Positions 52,748 to 62,129 of a DNA stretch of 64,000 nucleotides are shown here, piece after piece. The position numbers and the translations under genes are program-made. The stretch comes from Calothrix sp. PCC 6303 (GTDB taxonomy: Bacteria > Cyanobacteriota > Cyanobacteriia > Cyanobacteriales > Nostocaceae): the NCBI RefSeq assembly GCF_000317435.1, contig NC_019751.1, positions 372,001-436,000 of the forward strand. The letters run 5' to 3'. Positions within the stretch are counted from its first letter, which is position 1. Each line of letters opens with the position of its first letter. The notes below the pieces were generated by a model, which ran no database searches, was not told the DNA's origin, and saw only the letters and a list, made by a program, of their open reading frames with translations.

Positions 52748-53743
52748 TTAAACGCCCACTGATACATGCTTCGATTGCAAAGATTTCGTTGTAGTCCACT
52801 TTTCAGGCGTAGGTTTATATAACCATTTATCAAGCTCTTTATCCTCAACAAATCCTCTCAACTGCGGATCAACCCAAATATGAAGTTTATCTAAACAGCC
52901 TACTTCTTTCGCTGCGGATTCAATATCGCACCACTGGCGAGTAAAACATTCAGCCCATAATTTCTTGGTCATCACATCACGGGCAAAATCTAACCCCGCT
53001 TCCAGCATTCGCTTACCATTACTTCCACGAGCATTAATTGGTTCCCAAAATATAACCTCTGGGTTGAAGCACATGATTTTTTCAAGATGTTGTTTGAAAT
53101 CATCTTTTTGCATGTGTGGAGGTGTTGGCGCGATCGCTACGTACAATCTGCAATTTGACGCAGCACCTTTTAATAAAGCTTGGTATCGAGCAGTTGGAGG
53201 TGGAGAAAATGGTTCTATCTTTCGACTTAGTTCATCATCTAAATATGGTAAGCTCATCCCCAAAGTTACATTTTTATTAGTAAGAATATCTAAATCATCT
53301 AACCACAAAGGACTACGAGTTAAAATCCGAACTCTCTTGTTATAATTCAACAAAATTTCTACTACTTGCCGAGTTAAAGCCGCAGTTTGTTTATTTTGAT
53401 AGGGGTCAGTACCGGAGCAAAGCAATACAACTCCTTTACCTTCTTTAGTAGTTCGCCAAGCTTTTTTACGACTCAAAATCTTATCTAACTGTTCGGGTAT
53501 TTCTTGTCGAACGAACAAATAATTTCCCCAATCCATTTGAGGATCATTAACCCCTTTTTCTTGTAGTTCTGATTGCTTAACACGAATAGCTGGAGTAGAA
53601 GGTACATAACAGAAAGTACAACCATGCAAACAACCAGATGCAATGTTAATAACATAGTCACATAATCCTTTTTTGTTAAGGTCACTCTGTTGAAGTGGAT
53701 TAACTACTTTTTCAGTCCCCTTTATGATTGACATAACATTCAT
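52748..53743 (-). CDS. radical-SAM protein, TcmP-associated type
   Basis: 331 residues. The radical-SAM cluster motif is ASGCLHGCTFCYVPSTPA (Cys38, Cys42, Cys45; CxxxCxxC), followed by VVLLCSGTDPYQNKQTAALT, RILTRSPLWLDDLDIL, TLGMSLPYLDDELSRKIEPF and EVIFWEPINARGSNGKRML. This is close to the spore-photoproduct-lyase-like/DUF5131-like group, small radical-SAM proteins found next to the three-Cys-motif partner gene tcmP. TcmP is encoded divergently 177 bp away, fitting that association. The substrate is unknown; a nucleic-acid or nucleotide target has been supposed for related proteins. Confidence 0.82.
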   Translation of the reverse strand: MNVMSIIKGTEKVVNPLQQSDLNKKGLCDYVINIASGCLHGCTFCYVPSTPAIRVKQSELQEKGVNDPQMDWGNYLFVRQEIPEQLDKILSRKKAWRTTKEGKGVVLLCSGTDPYQNKQTAALTRQVVEILLNYNKRVRILTRSPLWLDDLDILTNKNVTLGMSLPYLDDELSRKIEPFSPPPTARYQALLKGAASNCRLYVAIAPTPPHMQKDDFKQHLEKIMCFNPEVIFWEPINARGSNGKRMLEAGLDFARDVMTKKLWAECFTRQWCDIESAAKEVGCLDKLHIWVDPQLRGFVEDKELDKWLYKPTPEKWTTTKSLQSKHVSVGV

Positions 53744-53920
53744 ATACTCCCATAAGAAATATAAATATCAAAGACATCCTACTTTTACTGAATATCTAGA
53801 AAATACTTAATAAATTCATTATTTTACTTTCAAATTATATCATTTCTTTAGTAACAGTACAAAAGTTTCATTGTATAATTTTAAAAGTAACTAGGTGTAA
53901 TAAAGCAAACAAGTAAATCG
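53744..53920. promoter_or_regulatory. divergent promoter region of radical-SAM and tcmP genes
   Basis: 177 bp of very AT-rich sequence. A TATAAT hexamer at 53874-53879, 41 bp before the tcmP start, is a good -10 candidate; no convincing -35 is seen, and the box is preceded by TTG. Confidence 0.35.
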
Positions 53921-54832
53921 ATGAGCAAACAAGTTTTTGGTGGAGATTGGACAGAAGATAAGTTAGCACGCATTCGTAAATATTTACCAGCTTATACAAC
54001 AATTTTGAGTAAATATAATTATAAATATGCTTATATAGATGCTTTTGCAGGAACAGGTTATCGAGAACTAAGCGATAAAGAATTACAAGGAGAAGATATT
54101 CAAATACCTTTATTCCCTGAACTTGCAGAGCAAGATATGCAAGATTTTATGGACGGATCGGCAAGAATTGCACTTCAGGCAGACCCACGATTTCACGAAT
54201 ATATTTTTATTGAGAAAGATAGCAGTAAAACTAATGAACTGGAAAAACTCAAAGATGAATTTCCAGATAAAGCCAAAGATATTCAAATTGTTAATCGTGA
54301 TGCGAATAATTTTTTAGTTGATTTATGCTGCAACAACAATTGGAAATTAAATCGCGCTGTATTATTTCTTGACCCATTTGGGATGCAGATACCTTGGTCA
54401 ACAATCGAAGCGATCGCAAAAACTAAAGCAATTGACTTATGGTATTTATTTCCTTTAGGTATAGCGGTAAATCGGCTATTAACGAAGGATGGAAATATTC
54501 AAGCAGCTTGGCGAAGAAGATTAGATGATATATTCGGTACAAACGACTGGTTTGAGGCTTTTTACAAACCAATAGAGCAAGAAAATCAACAATTAAGTTT
54601 ATTTGATATTGATAGTTCTCCAAAAGAGCGGATAGAAAAAGTAGCAAACTTTGACTCTATCAGCAAGTTTTTTGTACAGCGGTTAGAGACAATATTTGAA
54701 GGTGTCGCAAAAAACCCACTTGTATTGCGTAACTCTTGCAATAATCCTCTATATCTGCTTTGTTTTGCATCCGGCAATCCCAAAGGGTCAACAACTGCGA
54801 TTAAGATTGCACAGGATATATTGAAAAGATAA
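53921..54832 (+). CDS. tcmP: three-Cys-motif partner protein TcmP
   Basis: 303 residues. GGDWTEDKLARIRKYLPAYT, YKYAYIDAFAGTGYRE, FIEKDSSKTNELEKLKDEF, NRAVLFLDPFGMQIPWSTIE, IDLWYLFPLGIAVNRLL are the TcmP hallmarks. The fold looks like a Rossmann methyltransferase: DAFAGTG resembles the SAM-binding motif I and DPFGMQ a DPPY-like catalytic motif. So a nucleic-acid methyltransferase-like activity is plausible but unshown. It pairs with the divergent radical-SAM gene. The C-terminus (PLYLLCFASGNPKGSTTAIK) is complete. Confidence 0.85.
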   Translation: MSKQVFGGDWTEDKLARIRKYLPAYTTILSKYNYKYAYIDAFAGTGYRELSDKELQGEDIQIPLFPELAEQDMQDFMDGSARIALQADPRFHEYIFIEKDSSKTNELEKLKDEFPDKAKDIQIVNRDANNFLVDLCCNNNWKLNRAVLFLDPFGMQIPWSTIEAIAKTKAIDLWYLFPLGIAVNRLLTKDGNIQAAWRRRLDDIFGTNDWFEAFYKPIEQENQQLSLFDIDSSPKERIEKVANFDSISKFFVQRLETIFEGVAKNPLVLRNSCNNPLYLLCFASGNPKGSTTAIKIAQDILKR

Positions 54833-54906
54833 TTTACGATCGCCCCATCACCCAAACAGCCGCAGGCTTTCCAGATAGCACCCATCCACAATTCCTGCAT
54901 AGAAAG

Positions 54907-57900
54907 TTATCTGTAACGATCGCGCTCAAGACCATTTTCCTTTACTTCAATGATTTTCCGAACTGGAGCTAAATTATGCCGCTCAAACTCTCCCGTTTCT
55001 GGGATGTAGGACGCGATCGCTCTCCCTCTACTAGCAGCAAATTCAATCACTCCAATAGTTTCTGCTGTTTTAGCACCAAGAACAATATCTGAGGGTTGCT
55101 CTAATAATTTCATCCCTTCTTCTAATGATGCTTTACCAATAAATTCAACCCTAATATCCTTATATTTTCCCGCAATATCCTGTAAAGCTTCCGCAACCTG
55201 TGGTGTAGGATTTGGGGAAACATCGACAAACTGTATTGTGTCAAAACTATTTTCTACAGCGCGTTTGACAGCACGTTCAAACATATTACCCAAAACTTGC
55301 TCAGTCTTTGCCTGAAATTTTGGCTCAACCGTCCCATTGATAATCACCACGGTAGCAACATTAGCAGTTTGGGTTTCTGCTTGAATCTCAGGTAACTTAA
55401 CGCTACTGGGGTCAATAACAATATCCGCATAGCTGGGAGGAGCTTTATTAACAGTCCCCGCAATAGTCAGTCCTTGGATTGTCCTTCCCTTACTGGCAAG
55501 CTGTTGTTGTAGAAAACCAACTGATTCCTTATTCAAAACACCCAAAACCTGATTTCCAAGTTTTGCAAAAACGACAGGTGCTTTTCTGGAAGTAGTTTGC
55601 TGCATATTGAGAGTAATATTCGCTTTCTCACCCTGCCAATTATGATTAGCAAAAGCATATTGATTAACACGATCAATCTGTAATTTATTTTCAGAATTTT
55701 TCAAGCTGGTTACAATAATGCTGGTACTAGGGGAAGATGTGACACATGCGATCGCTTCACAGCCAGAAAGTAAATTAGGCGATCGCGCATCAATAATTCC
55801 CAACTTTTTCCCCTCCACCGTCACCCAACGCGCAGTTTTAGTTGGTTCACGGGGATTAATGTCGTCTCTGAAAGCGATCGCTACTTTTTCCCCAGAGAAA
55901 TCTCTACCAGCACACTCATTAAACTGGGTACCGATTACCCGCATCTCAGTAAACTGTAGTTTTTCGAGTTGTGGGATCGCTTCTTCAGGGAAAACAGCAA
56001 ACGCAACACCAGCTTTCTTCAAACCCGAATAATTCCTACTTGATTCGGTATGACTAACATCATAAATTGCTGCCGCCATCTGTAACCTCTGATTTTCTGG
56101 TATTTCCTCCCTAATTGACTCAATATATTCCCTAGTTTGCTGTTTTAAAGCATCAACCATCCCATCACTAACACCAAAGTGAAACTCAACTTTACCCTGC
56201 TGTATCGACATCCCAGCCTGAATATCATACTCCTTCATCGACTTCATGCTAATTGTGCCAATTGGAACATTCACCTCTTTACCATCAGCAGCCATAAATT
56301 TTCCTTGAGCAAACAAAGTATGAGGCATTTTTTCAGTTGGATTTCTCACCTCTACCTGAATACTCAATTCTGACGCTTGCCAAAAATCACTATTTTTAGC
56401 AGCATTAAACCTAATCAAATTCGTCACTTCTAATTTATTTCCAGTGTGAGGAGAAGTAATTACAAGGTATGGACCAAATTCCATTTTTTGCTTTTCTTCC
56501 AGTTCAATACGTCCCCTAACTTGGGAATTATACTCAGTTTTTATTTGTTGAGCCTTCTCTTTCTGCTCATCCGTAAACTCCACTCCAGAATAAAGCTTTC
56601 TAAATTGCTCAATTGGTCGTGCTACAAGTTGATTTTCTTCAAATATTTGATTAGTTTGTTGAATCATCAAATCGATAGGACTATAACCATTAGTTTTCAT
56701 ACCCCTATTTGTAAATGCTTCCTGATTTTTCTTATCAGCTAACCATTCCACATCCTTATAGCCAGTGATAGCTTGACAATATCGAATAATTGCATCATCA
56801 GGACGCAAAGCACTTTTAGCTCCATCCGCAGCAACTTGTAATTCATTACCTAATTCAGCAACACAGTCTTTGAATAAGTTTTTAACTAACTGTAATTTCT
56901 GCTCAACCTGATAATTATTCCTTAATGATGCAATTGGATATATTTGCTGCAATATTTCCCCTGACATCTGTAATTTACCTTGCTCATATTTCTTGACTAA
57001 AACACTAAAATGTGCCGAAATCTTTTGAAGGTAATTAAACTTTTCAGCTTGCAGCATTGCACAAAGTTCACATTGCAACGCTACATTTTTCTGAATTTCG
57101 TTAGCAATAATGCCAATTTTATTTTCCATCGCCGAAACAGCAATTTCTGCAAATGTTCCTTGATATGGAACTTTCGCCTTTTTCACAATATCGGGATATC
57201 TATTTTCAGGTAGATTCCTTTCCTTAACTTCTGCTGCTAACTTCGGAAACTCTTTACTTGGTGCAAAAGCTAATAAATCACCATCAAAATCACATTGCAT
57301 ATTATCCATTGCCGTCTTTGGATGAATATAAACACATCCGTCTAACATCTCTGGTAAATGCTTATTTTTTAAAGTAATTACACCATTGGAATTAATCAAT
57401 GGAGAACGAGTTACAATAACCTCTTCTCCTTCATTTAAAAAGGGTATACTGATTTGATCTTTCCCTAATTCCAAGCTAGGTTGAGCCAAACCAGACGTAA
57501 ACTTGATCGAACGTCCAGTTGCAATTTCTACCCATTCCTTCCTAACAAAATTCTGGAGTTCAGCAATAATTTTAGGATGTTCAAGAATTTGATTAAAACC
57601 GGCTAAATCTGCTTTGAGAAGTGAATATAGAAACAAATCCTTTTGTTGTTGTGTCGTCAAATTTTCACTCTCGTGATTATCTTCACCTTCACCACCAGAA
57701 TCTAAACTATCAAAGAGAGAAAACTGTTGAATAGCTTCTTGAATATCTGGCTCAATTTCCTGACTTTGAGCTAATATTGCTTTACGTCGCTCATAGGTTT
57801 CAATATATCGCTGTGCTAACTTTCTAATATCTTTTTGCTCTTGGGCTAGTTTTTCAGCTTGCTGTTTAATTATAGGTAAAATTTCCGCTTTTACAGCTTG

Positions 57901-58665
57901 AGGATAATTAACTAAAACCTGTGTACCCAAACTATGTTCTCGATAAAAAGCAAGGGACTTCACACCCAACCCAATTGAAAGCAAGTATTCCCCAGGTTTA
58001 ATCGTATCCTCTCCTTTTCTCCCTTTGAAAGAAGATGTCGCTAACACCAAATCATAACCAAATCTGGAATGCAAAGTACCATCCCTAACACTTCCACCCA
58101 TGCGGAAAGAAGATTCCCCAAATTTATCTAGTTGTGCAGGTGCAAGCGTACCCTTGGCAATTCGCATAACAGGACTTTCAGTTTGAGGTTTAATCCCAAG
58201 TCGGAATTGAAAAGCACGTACATCTATATTATTAGCAAGAGCAAAATTGCGATCAATTAAACCCTTACAATCACCAACTAATGTCTTTGCCTCGTTGTTA
58301 GCGATAACATCACCATTTTCTCCCGTCACGTCATCAACAACCAAAATCCTGACATTTTCCAACTCGTGAAAACTGCGACAGGGTGTAAAAGGCAAAGGAT
58401 AAGCAGCCGCATCTGAAGGATTAGGATACAATAGAGAGCGAACATTTAGCTTATCTGCAAAAAACATCCGATTACCCGACGAAAATTGCAGAGTCATGCC
58501 ATTATATTCGCCTAAATCAGATGGTATTGTGGCTTCAGGATAAGCAATACCAATGCTAAACTTAGTGTTGGGAAATAAATATTCAGCCAGTGAATTTGTG
58601 AGTTTTTGTTCAACCAGGGTATCTTGCTTAGTTTTTGTTTCAAAATGATTGAGTTTTAAAGCCAT
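54907..58665 (-). CDS. candidate single-chain RNA polymerase of the double-psi beta-barrel (RdRP/YonO-like) superfamily
   Basis: 1252 residues from ATG 58665; a start 13 codons earlier would overlap the divergent gene. Two barrel hallmarks are visible. Around residues 150-175 VRAFQFRLGIK...MRIAKGTLAP parallels the first barrel of eukaryotic RdRPs (FQIRxGGxKGxL), with Lys171. Around 415-465 the segment runs EVIVTRSPLINSNG, DGCVYIHPKT, then MQCDFDGDLLAF, parallel to the (K/R)xP...DxDGD catalytic barrel of RdRPs and RNAP beta-prime (NADFDGD). Asp459, Asp461 and Asp463 would bind Mg2+. The remaining ~780 residues (helical middle, beta-rich C-terminus) match nothing I know. No family name was confirmed. 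It lies on the plasmid backbone between tcmP and the partition genes. Transcription of plasmid genes or RNA-templated synthesis is inference. Confidence 0.7.
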   Translation of the reverse strand: MALKLNHFETKTKQDTLVEQKLTNSLAEYLFPNTKFSIGIAYPEATIPSDLGEYNGMTLQFSSGNRMFFADKLNVRSLLYPNPSDAAAYPLPFTPCRSFHELENVRILVVDDVTGENGDVIANNEAKTLVGDCKGLIDRNFALANNIDVRAFQFRLGIKPQTESPVMRIAKGTLAPAQLDKFGESSFRMGGSVRDGTLHSRFGYDLVLATSSFKGRKGEDTIKPGEYLLSIGLGVKSLAFYREHSLGTQVLVNYPQAVKAEILPIIKQQAEKLAQEQKDIRKLAQRYIETYERRKAILAQSQEIEPDIQEAIQQFSLFDSLDSGGEGEDNHESENLTTQQQKDLFLYSLLKADLAGFNQILEHPKIIAELQNFVRKEWVEIATGRSIKFTSGLAQPSLELGKDQISIPFLNEGEEVIVTRSPLINSNGVITLKNKHLPEMLDGCVYIHPKTAMDNMQCDFDGDLLAFAPSKEFPKLAAEVKERNLPENRYPDIVKKAKVPYQGTFAEIAVSAMENKIGIIANEIQKNVALQCELCAMLQAEKFNYLQKISAHFSVLVKKYEQGKLQMSGEILQQIYPIASLRNNYQVEQKLQLVKNLFKDCVAELGNELQVAADGAKSALRPDDAIIRYCQAITGYKDVEWLADKKNQEAFTNRGMKTNGYSPIDLMIQQTNQIFEENQLVARPIEQFRKLYSGVEFTDEQKEKAQQIKTEYNSQVRGRIELEEKQKMEFGPYLVITSPHTGNKLEVTNLIRFNAAKNSDFWQASELSIQVEVRNPTEKMPHTLFAQGKFMAADGKEVNVPIGTISMKSMKEYDIQAGMSIQQGKVEFHFGVSDGMVDALKQQTREYIESIREEIPENQRLQMAAAIYDVSHTESSRNYSGLKKAGVAFAVFPEEAIPQLEKLQFTEMRVIGTQFNECAGRDFSGEKVAIAFRDDINPREPTKTARWVTVEGKKLGIIDARSPNLLSGCEAIACVTSSPSTSIIVTSLKNSENKLQIDRVNQYAFANHNWQGEKANITLNMQQTTSRKAPVVFAKLGNQVLGVLNKESVGFLQQQLASKGRTIQGLTIAGTVNKAPPSYADIVIDPSSVKLPEIQAETQTANVATVVIINGTVEPKFQAKTEQVLGNMFERAVKRAVENSFDTIQFVDVSPNPTPQVAEALQDIAGKYKDIRVEFIGKASLEEGMKLLEQPSDIVLGAKTAETIGVIEFAASRGRAIASYIPETGEFERHNLAPVRKIIEVKENGLERDRYR

Positions 58666-58692
58666 ATCTTGAAACTTGTAGGAACATAAAAA

Positions 58693-58887
58693 ATGACTGA
58701 ACAACCAGAAATCAGTATTACCGAGTTATCCTATGGGATGACTTCAGAAGAACTTATTACCGAAGGATATGTGGACACTGACTATTTCTATGATCCTGCG
58801 GAAGAGGAATGGAAAATAGAGCTTGAAAAGATGGAAGAAGCGGCTAAAAATAATCCAATTTTTGATGAAGAATGTATTCCATTTTAA
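58693..58887 (+). CDS. small acidic protein divergent from the polymerase-like gene
   Basis: 64 residues, strongly acidic: MTEQPEISITELSYGMTSEE, LITEGYVDTDYFYDPAEEEW, KIELEKMEEAAKNNPIFDEE. AGGAA nine bases upstream of ATG supports the start. It begins 27 bp from the polymerase-like gene on the opposite strand, sharing its promoter region. Size and charge would allow a DNA mimic or a regulator of the neighbour; no family is recognised. Confidence 0.5.
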   Translation: MTEQPEISITELSYGMTSEELITEGYVDTDYFYDPAEEEWKIELEKMEEAAKNNPIFDEECIPF

Positions 58888-59015
58888 ATGTGAGTAGGTA
58901 GGAGTAAAGACAAAATTAAGGTTGGTGTGAGCATTATCATGAGATAATTTTGAGCGTTTTTTAAATTAACTTCCTCATGACTGCTATTTGATTACCTTCT
59001 ACCTTTTCACCCTTA

Positions 59016-60119
59016 TTATTCCCTACATTTTGTCAACTCTTCAAGAGAAACTGGACGATTAAAGCAATCTAGCATTGCCTTACCATCTTCAATAGTTGTA
59101 ATTACAAAAGGTTGCCATGAATAGATATTACCGGGACACTTTTCCCACATCACCTTATCATTAACCTGTAGTGGTTTATCTTGGTTTTCCAAATATTCTC
59201 TTTTCAACTCATGAAATCTCTCTTGAGTTGCATTATCTAATAGTCCCCAGATATGAGATTTTGTTGACGGAGGATAATTGTCGATAATATCCATTACTTC
59301 CAACCAAGATTCCACCCGTGTCAATGTTTCTACTATTTCTTTGAAAGCTAATGTTTGATTATTGGATACGCCATTCGTAGATTGTGGTGTTTCTACTTCG
59401 TTGAGAATAACATTATTTGAGTCTTCCCTAGTCTCAACGAATGTATTGAAATTCAATTCGACTTCAGGTTCATTCTGAGTAACAAAATCTTCCGTCTCAA
59501 ACTTACTATTTGTACTTGGAGGTGATTCTATATCTTCCTCAACATCCTTTACAATCAATCTCCCTTCCTGCACAGCTTTCCACAATTCGACTGCTTCCCT
59601 AATTACTCTTTGAGCAATCTTGCCATTTTCATCCATTTCTCTCTGGATAATACTTCCAGTTTGCATATCATCCTCCATAATGTCGGGAATCCGACATACT
59701 GGTTCACCATCTCTCCCTGTTTTCCAAATAGTTGGTTTATTTGATTTTGGTGGTTTTGGTTTTCGATGAGCAAGAATAAATTCATGTACTTTCTCCTGAG
59801 TAATCTTGCCACAATCCTTTAAACTTTCGATGACTTGACTATATTTTTTTGCATGTTTTGCCAAATCAAAAATAGTATGGGGTTCAACTTCTTGAAGATT
59901 ATCTGGAGAAAATGATGAAAATGCATTAGCAACTTTCAAATAGAGTTTACTCTCTTTCAAACTCCAACCAATTGAATCGAGTAACTGTTTATACTCTTGA
60001 TGTGAAAGAAGCCGTTTTTTCAATGCCAATGAAAAAGCTTGTTCCACAATAGAAATAGTCGCATCAGCAAGATTGGAAATATCAGCTTGGGTTGTTGGAT
60101 AGATTGTAGCGGCAACCAT
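59016..60119 (-). CDS. plasmid hypothetical protein
   Basis: 367 residues from ATG 60119 (GAGG nine bases upstream; a TTG two codons before is in frame). Mostly helical N-terminus (ADATISIVEQAFSLALKKRL, LLSHQEYKQLLDSIGWSLKE, YLKVANAFSSFSPDNLQEVE), a central basic segment (RKPKPPKSNKPTIWKTGRDG), an acidic low-complexity linker, and a compact beta-rich end (NDKVMWEKCPGNIYSWQPFV, ITTIEDGKAMLDCFNRPVSL). No known domain identified. Some resemblance in layout to plasmid regulators with an N-terminal DNA-binding bundle, not more. Confidence 0.6.
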   Translation of the reverse strand: MVAATIYPTTQADISNLADATISIVEQAFSLALKKRLLSHQEYKQLLDSIGWSLKESKLYLKVANAFSSFSPDNLQEVEPHTIFDLAKHAKKYSQVIESLKDCGKITQEKVHEFILAHRKPKPPKSNKPTIWKTGRDGEPVCRIPDIMEDDMQTGSIIQREMDENGKIAQRVIREAVELWKAVQEGRLIVKDVEEDIESPPSTNSKFETEDFVTQNEPEVELNFNTFVETREDSNNVILNEVETPQSTNGVSNNQTLAFKEIVETLTRVESWLEVMDIIDNYPPSTKSHIWGLLDNATQERFHELKREYLENQDKPLQVNDKVMWEKCPGNIYSWQPFVITTIEDGKAMLDCFNRPVSLEELTKCRE

Positions 60120-60146
60120 ATACAATGACCTCTTTTAATAGTTTAA

Positions 60147-60266
60147 AAGGCAGTGGGCAGTGGGCAGTTGGCAGTTGGGAAGAAGGAATAAAAGGCAGTA
60201 GGCAGTGGGCAGTAGGCAGTAGTGAAGAAGGATAAAAGGCAAGGAGAAAGGGGCAGTTAGCAGTAG
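60147..60266. repeat. GGCAGT(A/G) heptad tandem repeats
   Basis: Clusters of AGGCAGTGGGCAGTGGGCAG and AGGCAGTAGGCAGTGGGCAG type, interrupted by GAAGAAGGA. These are short tandemly repeated repetitive (STRR) sequences of heterocystous cyanobacteria. A further copy in reverse (CTACTGCCTACTGCCCACT near 60369-60387) reaches into the end of the next gene. The 60267-60375 remainder has no feature. Confidence 0.8.
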
Positions 60267-60375
60267 AAAATAAATAGTGAAAAGATTACGAACTCTGTTT
60301 TATTTGATTTATTATGAAGTTCATAAAAGTAGAATCACATTGAAATATAAACTTATTTCCGTGATTTTCTACTGC

Positions 60376-61095
60376 CTACTGCCCACTCCCTATTTCTTCA
60401 AACCTACGTTTATCTGTTGGAGTTACCCAAACAGTGCAAAATCCTGAGCTAGCTTTACGGTTATATTGAGATAAAATCACACCTAACTTTTGAGTATCCT
60501 TGAGACATTCTCCATTGTCCAAATAACCTCGATTCCAATTAATTAAATTCTTAGCAAATTTACCTTCATTAGATATTGCCCATTTCATTGCTTCTAATTC
60601 CTTCCAAGTCAAATTAGTTGATTGCACTTTTGTATATCCTCCTCCCAACACCCCCGAAATCCACGATGGGATAGAAATACCTGCAATGAAACCAACAGCA
60701 AAAATCAGAAAAAATACAATCGTGGCAGGAAATACAGAGTAGATAATGTTTCTACCTTCACGCAATAAAGATTCATGAATTAGAGCATTTGCAGCACGAT
60801 TAATAGCTACCTTTTGACGTTCAACTGCAACCAGTTCAACTTGCTCCAAATTATGAGCTAAATCTTGATTCCAAGCCTTGAATAGCAGTTTGAATGTTTC
60901 TGGTGCATCTGTTAGCATCGCTTCTAACTGCCCAGTTGCAACCAATACTAGAAACAACGGATCATCCTGAGATAAACCACTTCTGGAAGCAAAATCTATG
61001 ACTCGACGTTTAAAATCTTCACTCTTCCCCTTCAATGCTTCCGCAAGTAAATCATCGGGAGTTGGGGGTGTTTTTACTACATCAGTTGTTGTCAT
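60376..61095 (-). CDS. DUF6753-like plasmid membrane protein
   Basis: 239 residues: LLAEALKGKSEDFKRRVIDF, LSQDDPLFLVLVATGQLEAM, a coiled segment (NLEQVELVAVERQKVAINRA), one strong membrane helix (NIIYSVFPATIVFFLIFAVG), and a C-terminal soluble part with two cysteines and FCTVWVTPTDKRRFEEIG. I associate this layout with proteins of cyanobacterial plasmids (DUF6753) beside a MobD/ParA-like gene, with which it overlaps by 4 bp here. Its last residues (GSGQ) and stop come from the heptad repeat. Might anchor a plasmid complex at the membrane. Confidence 0.65.
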   Translation of the reverse strand: MTTTDVVKTPPTPDDLLAEALKGKSEDFKRRVIDFASRSGLSQDDPLFLVLVATGQLEAMLTDAPETFKLLFKAWNQDLAHNLEQVELVAVERQKVAINRAANALIHESLLREGRNIIYSVFPATIVFFLIFAVGFIAGISIPSWISGVLGGGYTKVQSTNLTWKELEAMKWAISNEGKFAKNLINWNRGYLDNGECLKDTQKLGVILSQYNRKASSGFCTVWVTPTDKRRFEEIGSGQ

Positions 61096-62096
61096 CGAAT
61101 TAACCCCGTCTCTGCCAAAGAAGTATATGCAAGTCTGAGAAAATTCTTCACCCGTTGCTTCGATACCACCTTTAATTCTGGATGTATAATCGCATCAGAA
61201 AAATTAATTCCCAAACGCTCGATTGCATTACGTTCCCAAAATGGAAACTTGGGAAAATCCATCACAACAAAACTATATTTATCAATAGCTTCTTCAAACT
61301 CTGGCATTGCTTCAATGTAACTCCAGTCATCACATAATCCCTGATTTCTAACAAATACATGGATCATGTCATCTCCTAAATCTGATAATGATTTGAGGAA
61401 GAAGTTAACCGAATCTACTCCTCCAGTACAAACAAACCATTTAATAAAAAATATTGAGTTTTCTTTACCTAAATTGGCTAAGTCATTTCGTTGTACCCAG
61501 TTAGTAACATTGTCATAAGCTTGAGCAGGTAGATTGACAAGTACAGACTTTTCAAAAGCTAAATCAAATATTTTATCTGCTTCTTTTGCTTGTTTCTCAT
61601 CATCACTGAAGAAAGCGACTTCTACATGGGGGTAAATTTTGGCTATATCTTGATTACTTGTATCTGCGTCGATAATTACCATGTCATAAGCGATGGATTT
61701 ACAGTATTCAATGAATGTTTTACAAACGAAAGATTTACCACACCCTCCTTTTTCTCCATCAATAATGTGAATAATTGTAGGATTTTGAAAAAGATTGTTT
61801 TTGTCAACAGAGATAAAACTATTACCTGATCTTTCTTGTTCTGGTTCATTATTTGCATTTGGTTCTACAATATTGGTTTTAATCTCTTTAAGCTCTCGAT
61901 TAAAACCATTAACTTCATTGTCATCAACTTCTTGTTCCCAATCTTCTATTTCTACATTAGTTGCTAAATTAGTCATCTCTATGCTTAATTCTCCTAAGTT
62001 ATTACTATCATTCTGCTTGGATTTTTGTTGAGTTATCAAGTCAGATGTAACTTTTCTTGGTCTACCTCTTTTTCTTTTCAATGGTTGAGAATTCAT
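61092..62096 (-). CDS. ParA/MobD-like P-loop ATPase
   Basis: 334 residues. N-terminal basic, low-complexity region (PLKRKRGRPRKVTSDLITQQ, an AT-hook-like KRGRPRK) followed by an acidic linker. The P-loop domain begins at about 110: IIHIIDGEKGGCGKSFVCKT (deviant Walker A), YDMVIIDADTSNQDIAKIYP (about 137-156), and YSFVVMDFPKFPFWERNAI (Walker-B-like region). The same family contains ParA partition ATPases and MobD. The AT-hook-like start suggests DNA binding. Overlaps the DUF6753-like gene by 4 bp (ATGA). Likely plasmid partition or mobilisation role. Confidence 0.75.
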   Translation of the reverse strand: MNSQPLKRKRGRPRKVTSDLITQQKSKQNDSNNLGELSIEMTNLATNVEIEDWEQEVDDNEVNGFNRELKEIKTNIVEPNANNEPEQERSGNSFISVDKNNLFQNPTIIHIIDGEKGGCGKSFVCKTFIEYCKSIAYDMVIIDADTSNQDIAKIYPHVEVAFFSDDEKQAKEADKIFDLAFEKSVLVNLPAQAYDNVTNWVQRNDLANLGKENSIFFIKWFVCTGGVDSVNFFLKSLSDLGDDMIHVFVRNQGLCDDWSYIEAMPEFEEAIDKYSFVVMDFPKFPFWERNAIERLGINFSDAIIHPELKVVSKQRVKNFLRLAYTSLAETGLIR

Positions 62097-62129
62097 AATT
62101 GTGCTGATTATTTAAACTTGGCTTAGAAA

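Noticed and set aside
60147-60266. Possible CRISPR array
   Set aside because: The repeats are contiguous heptads without regular unique spacers; no Cas genes are present.
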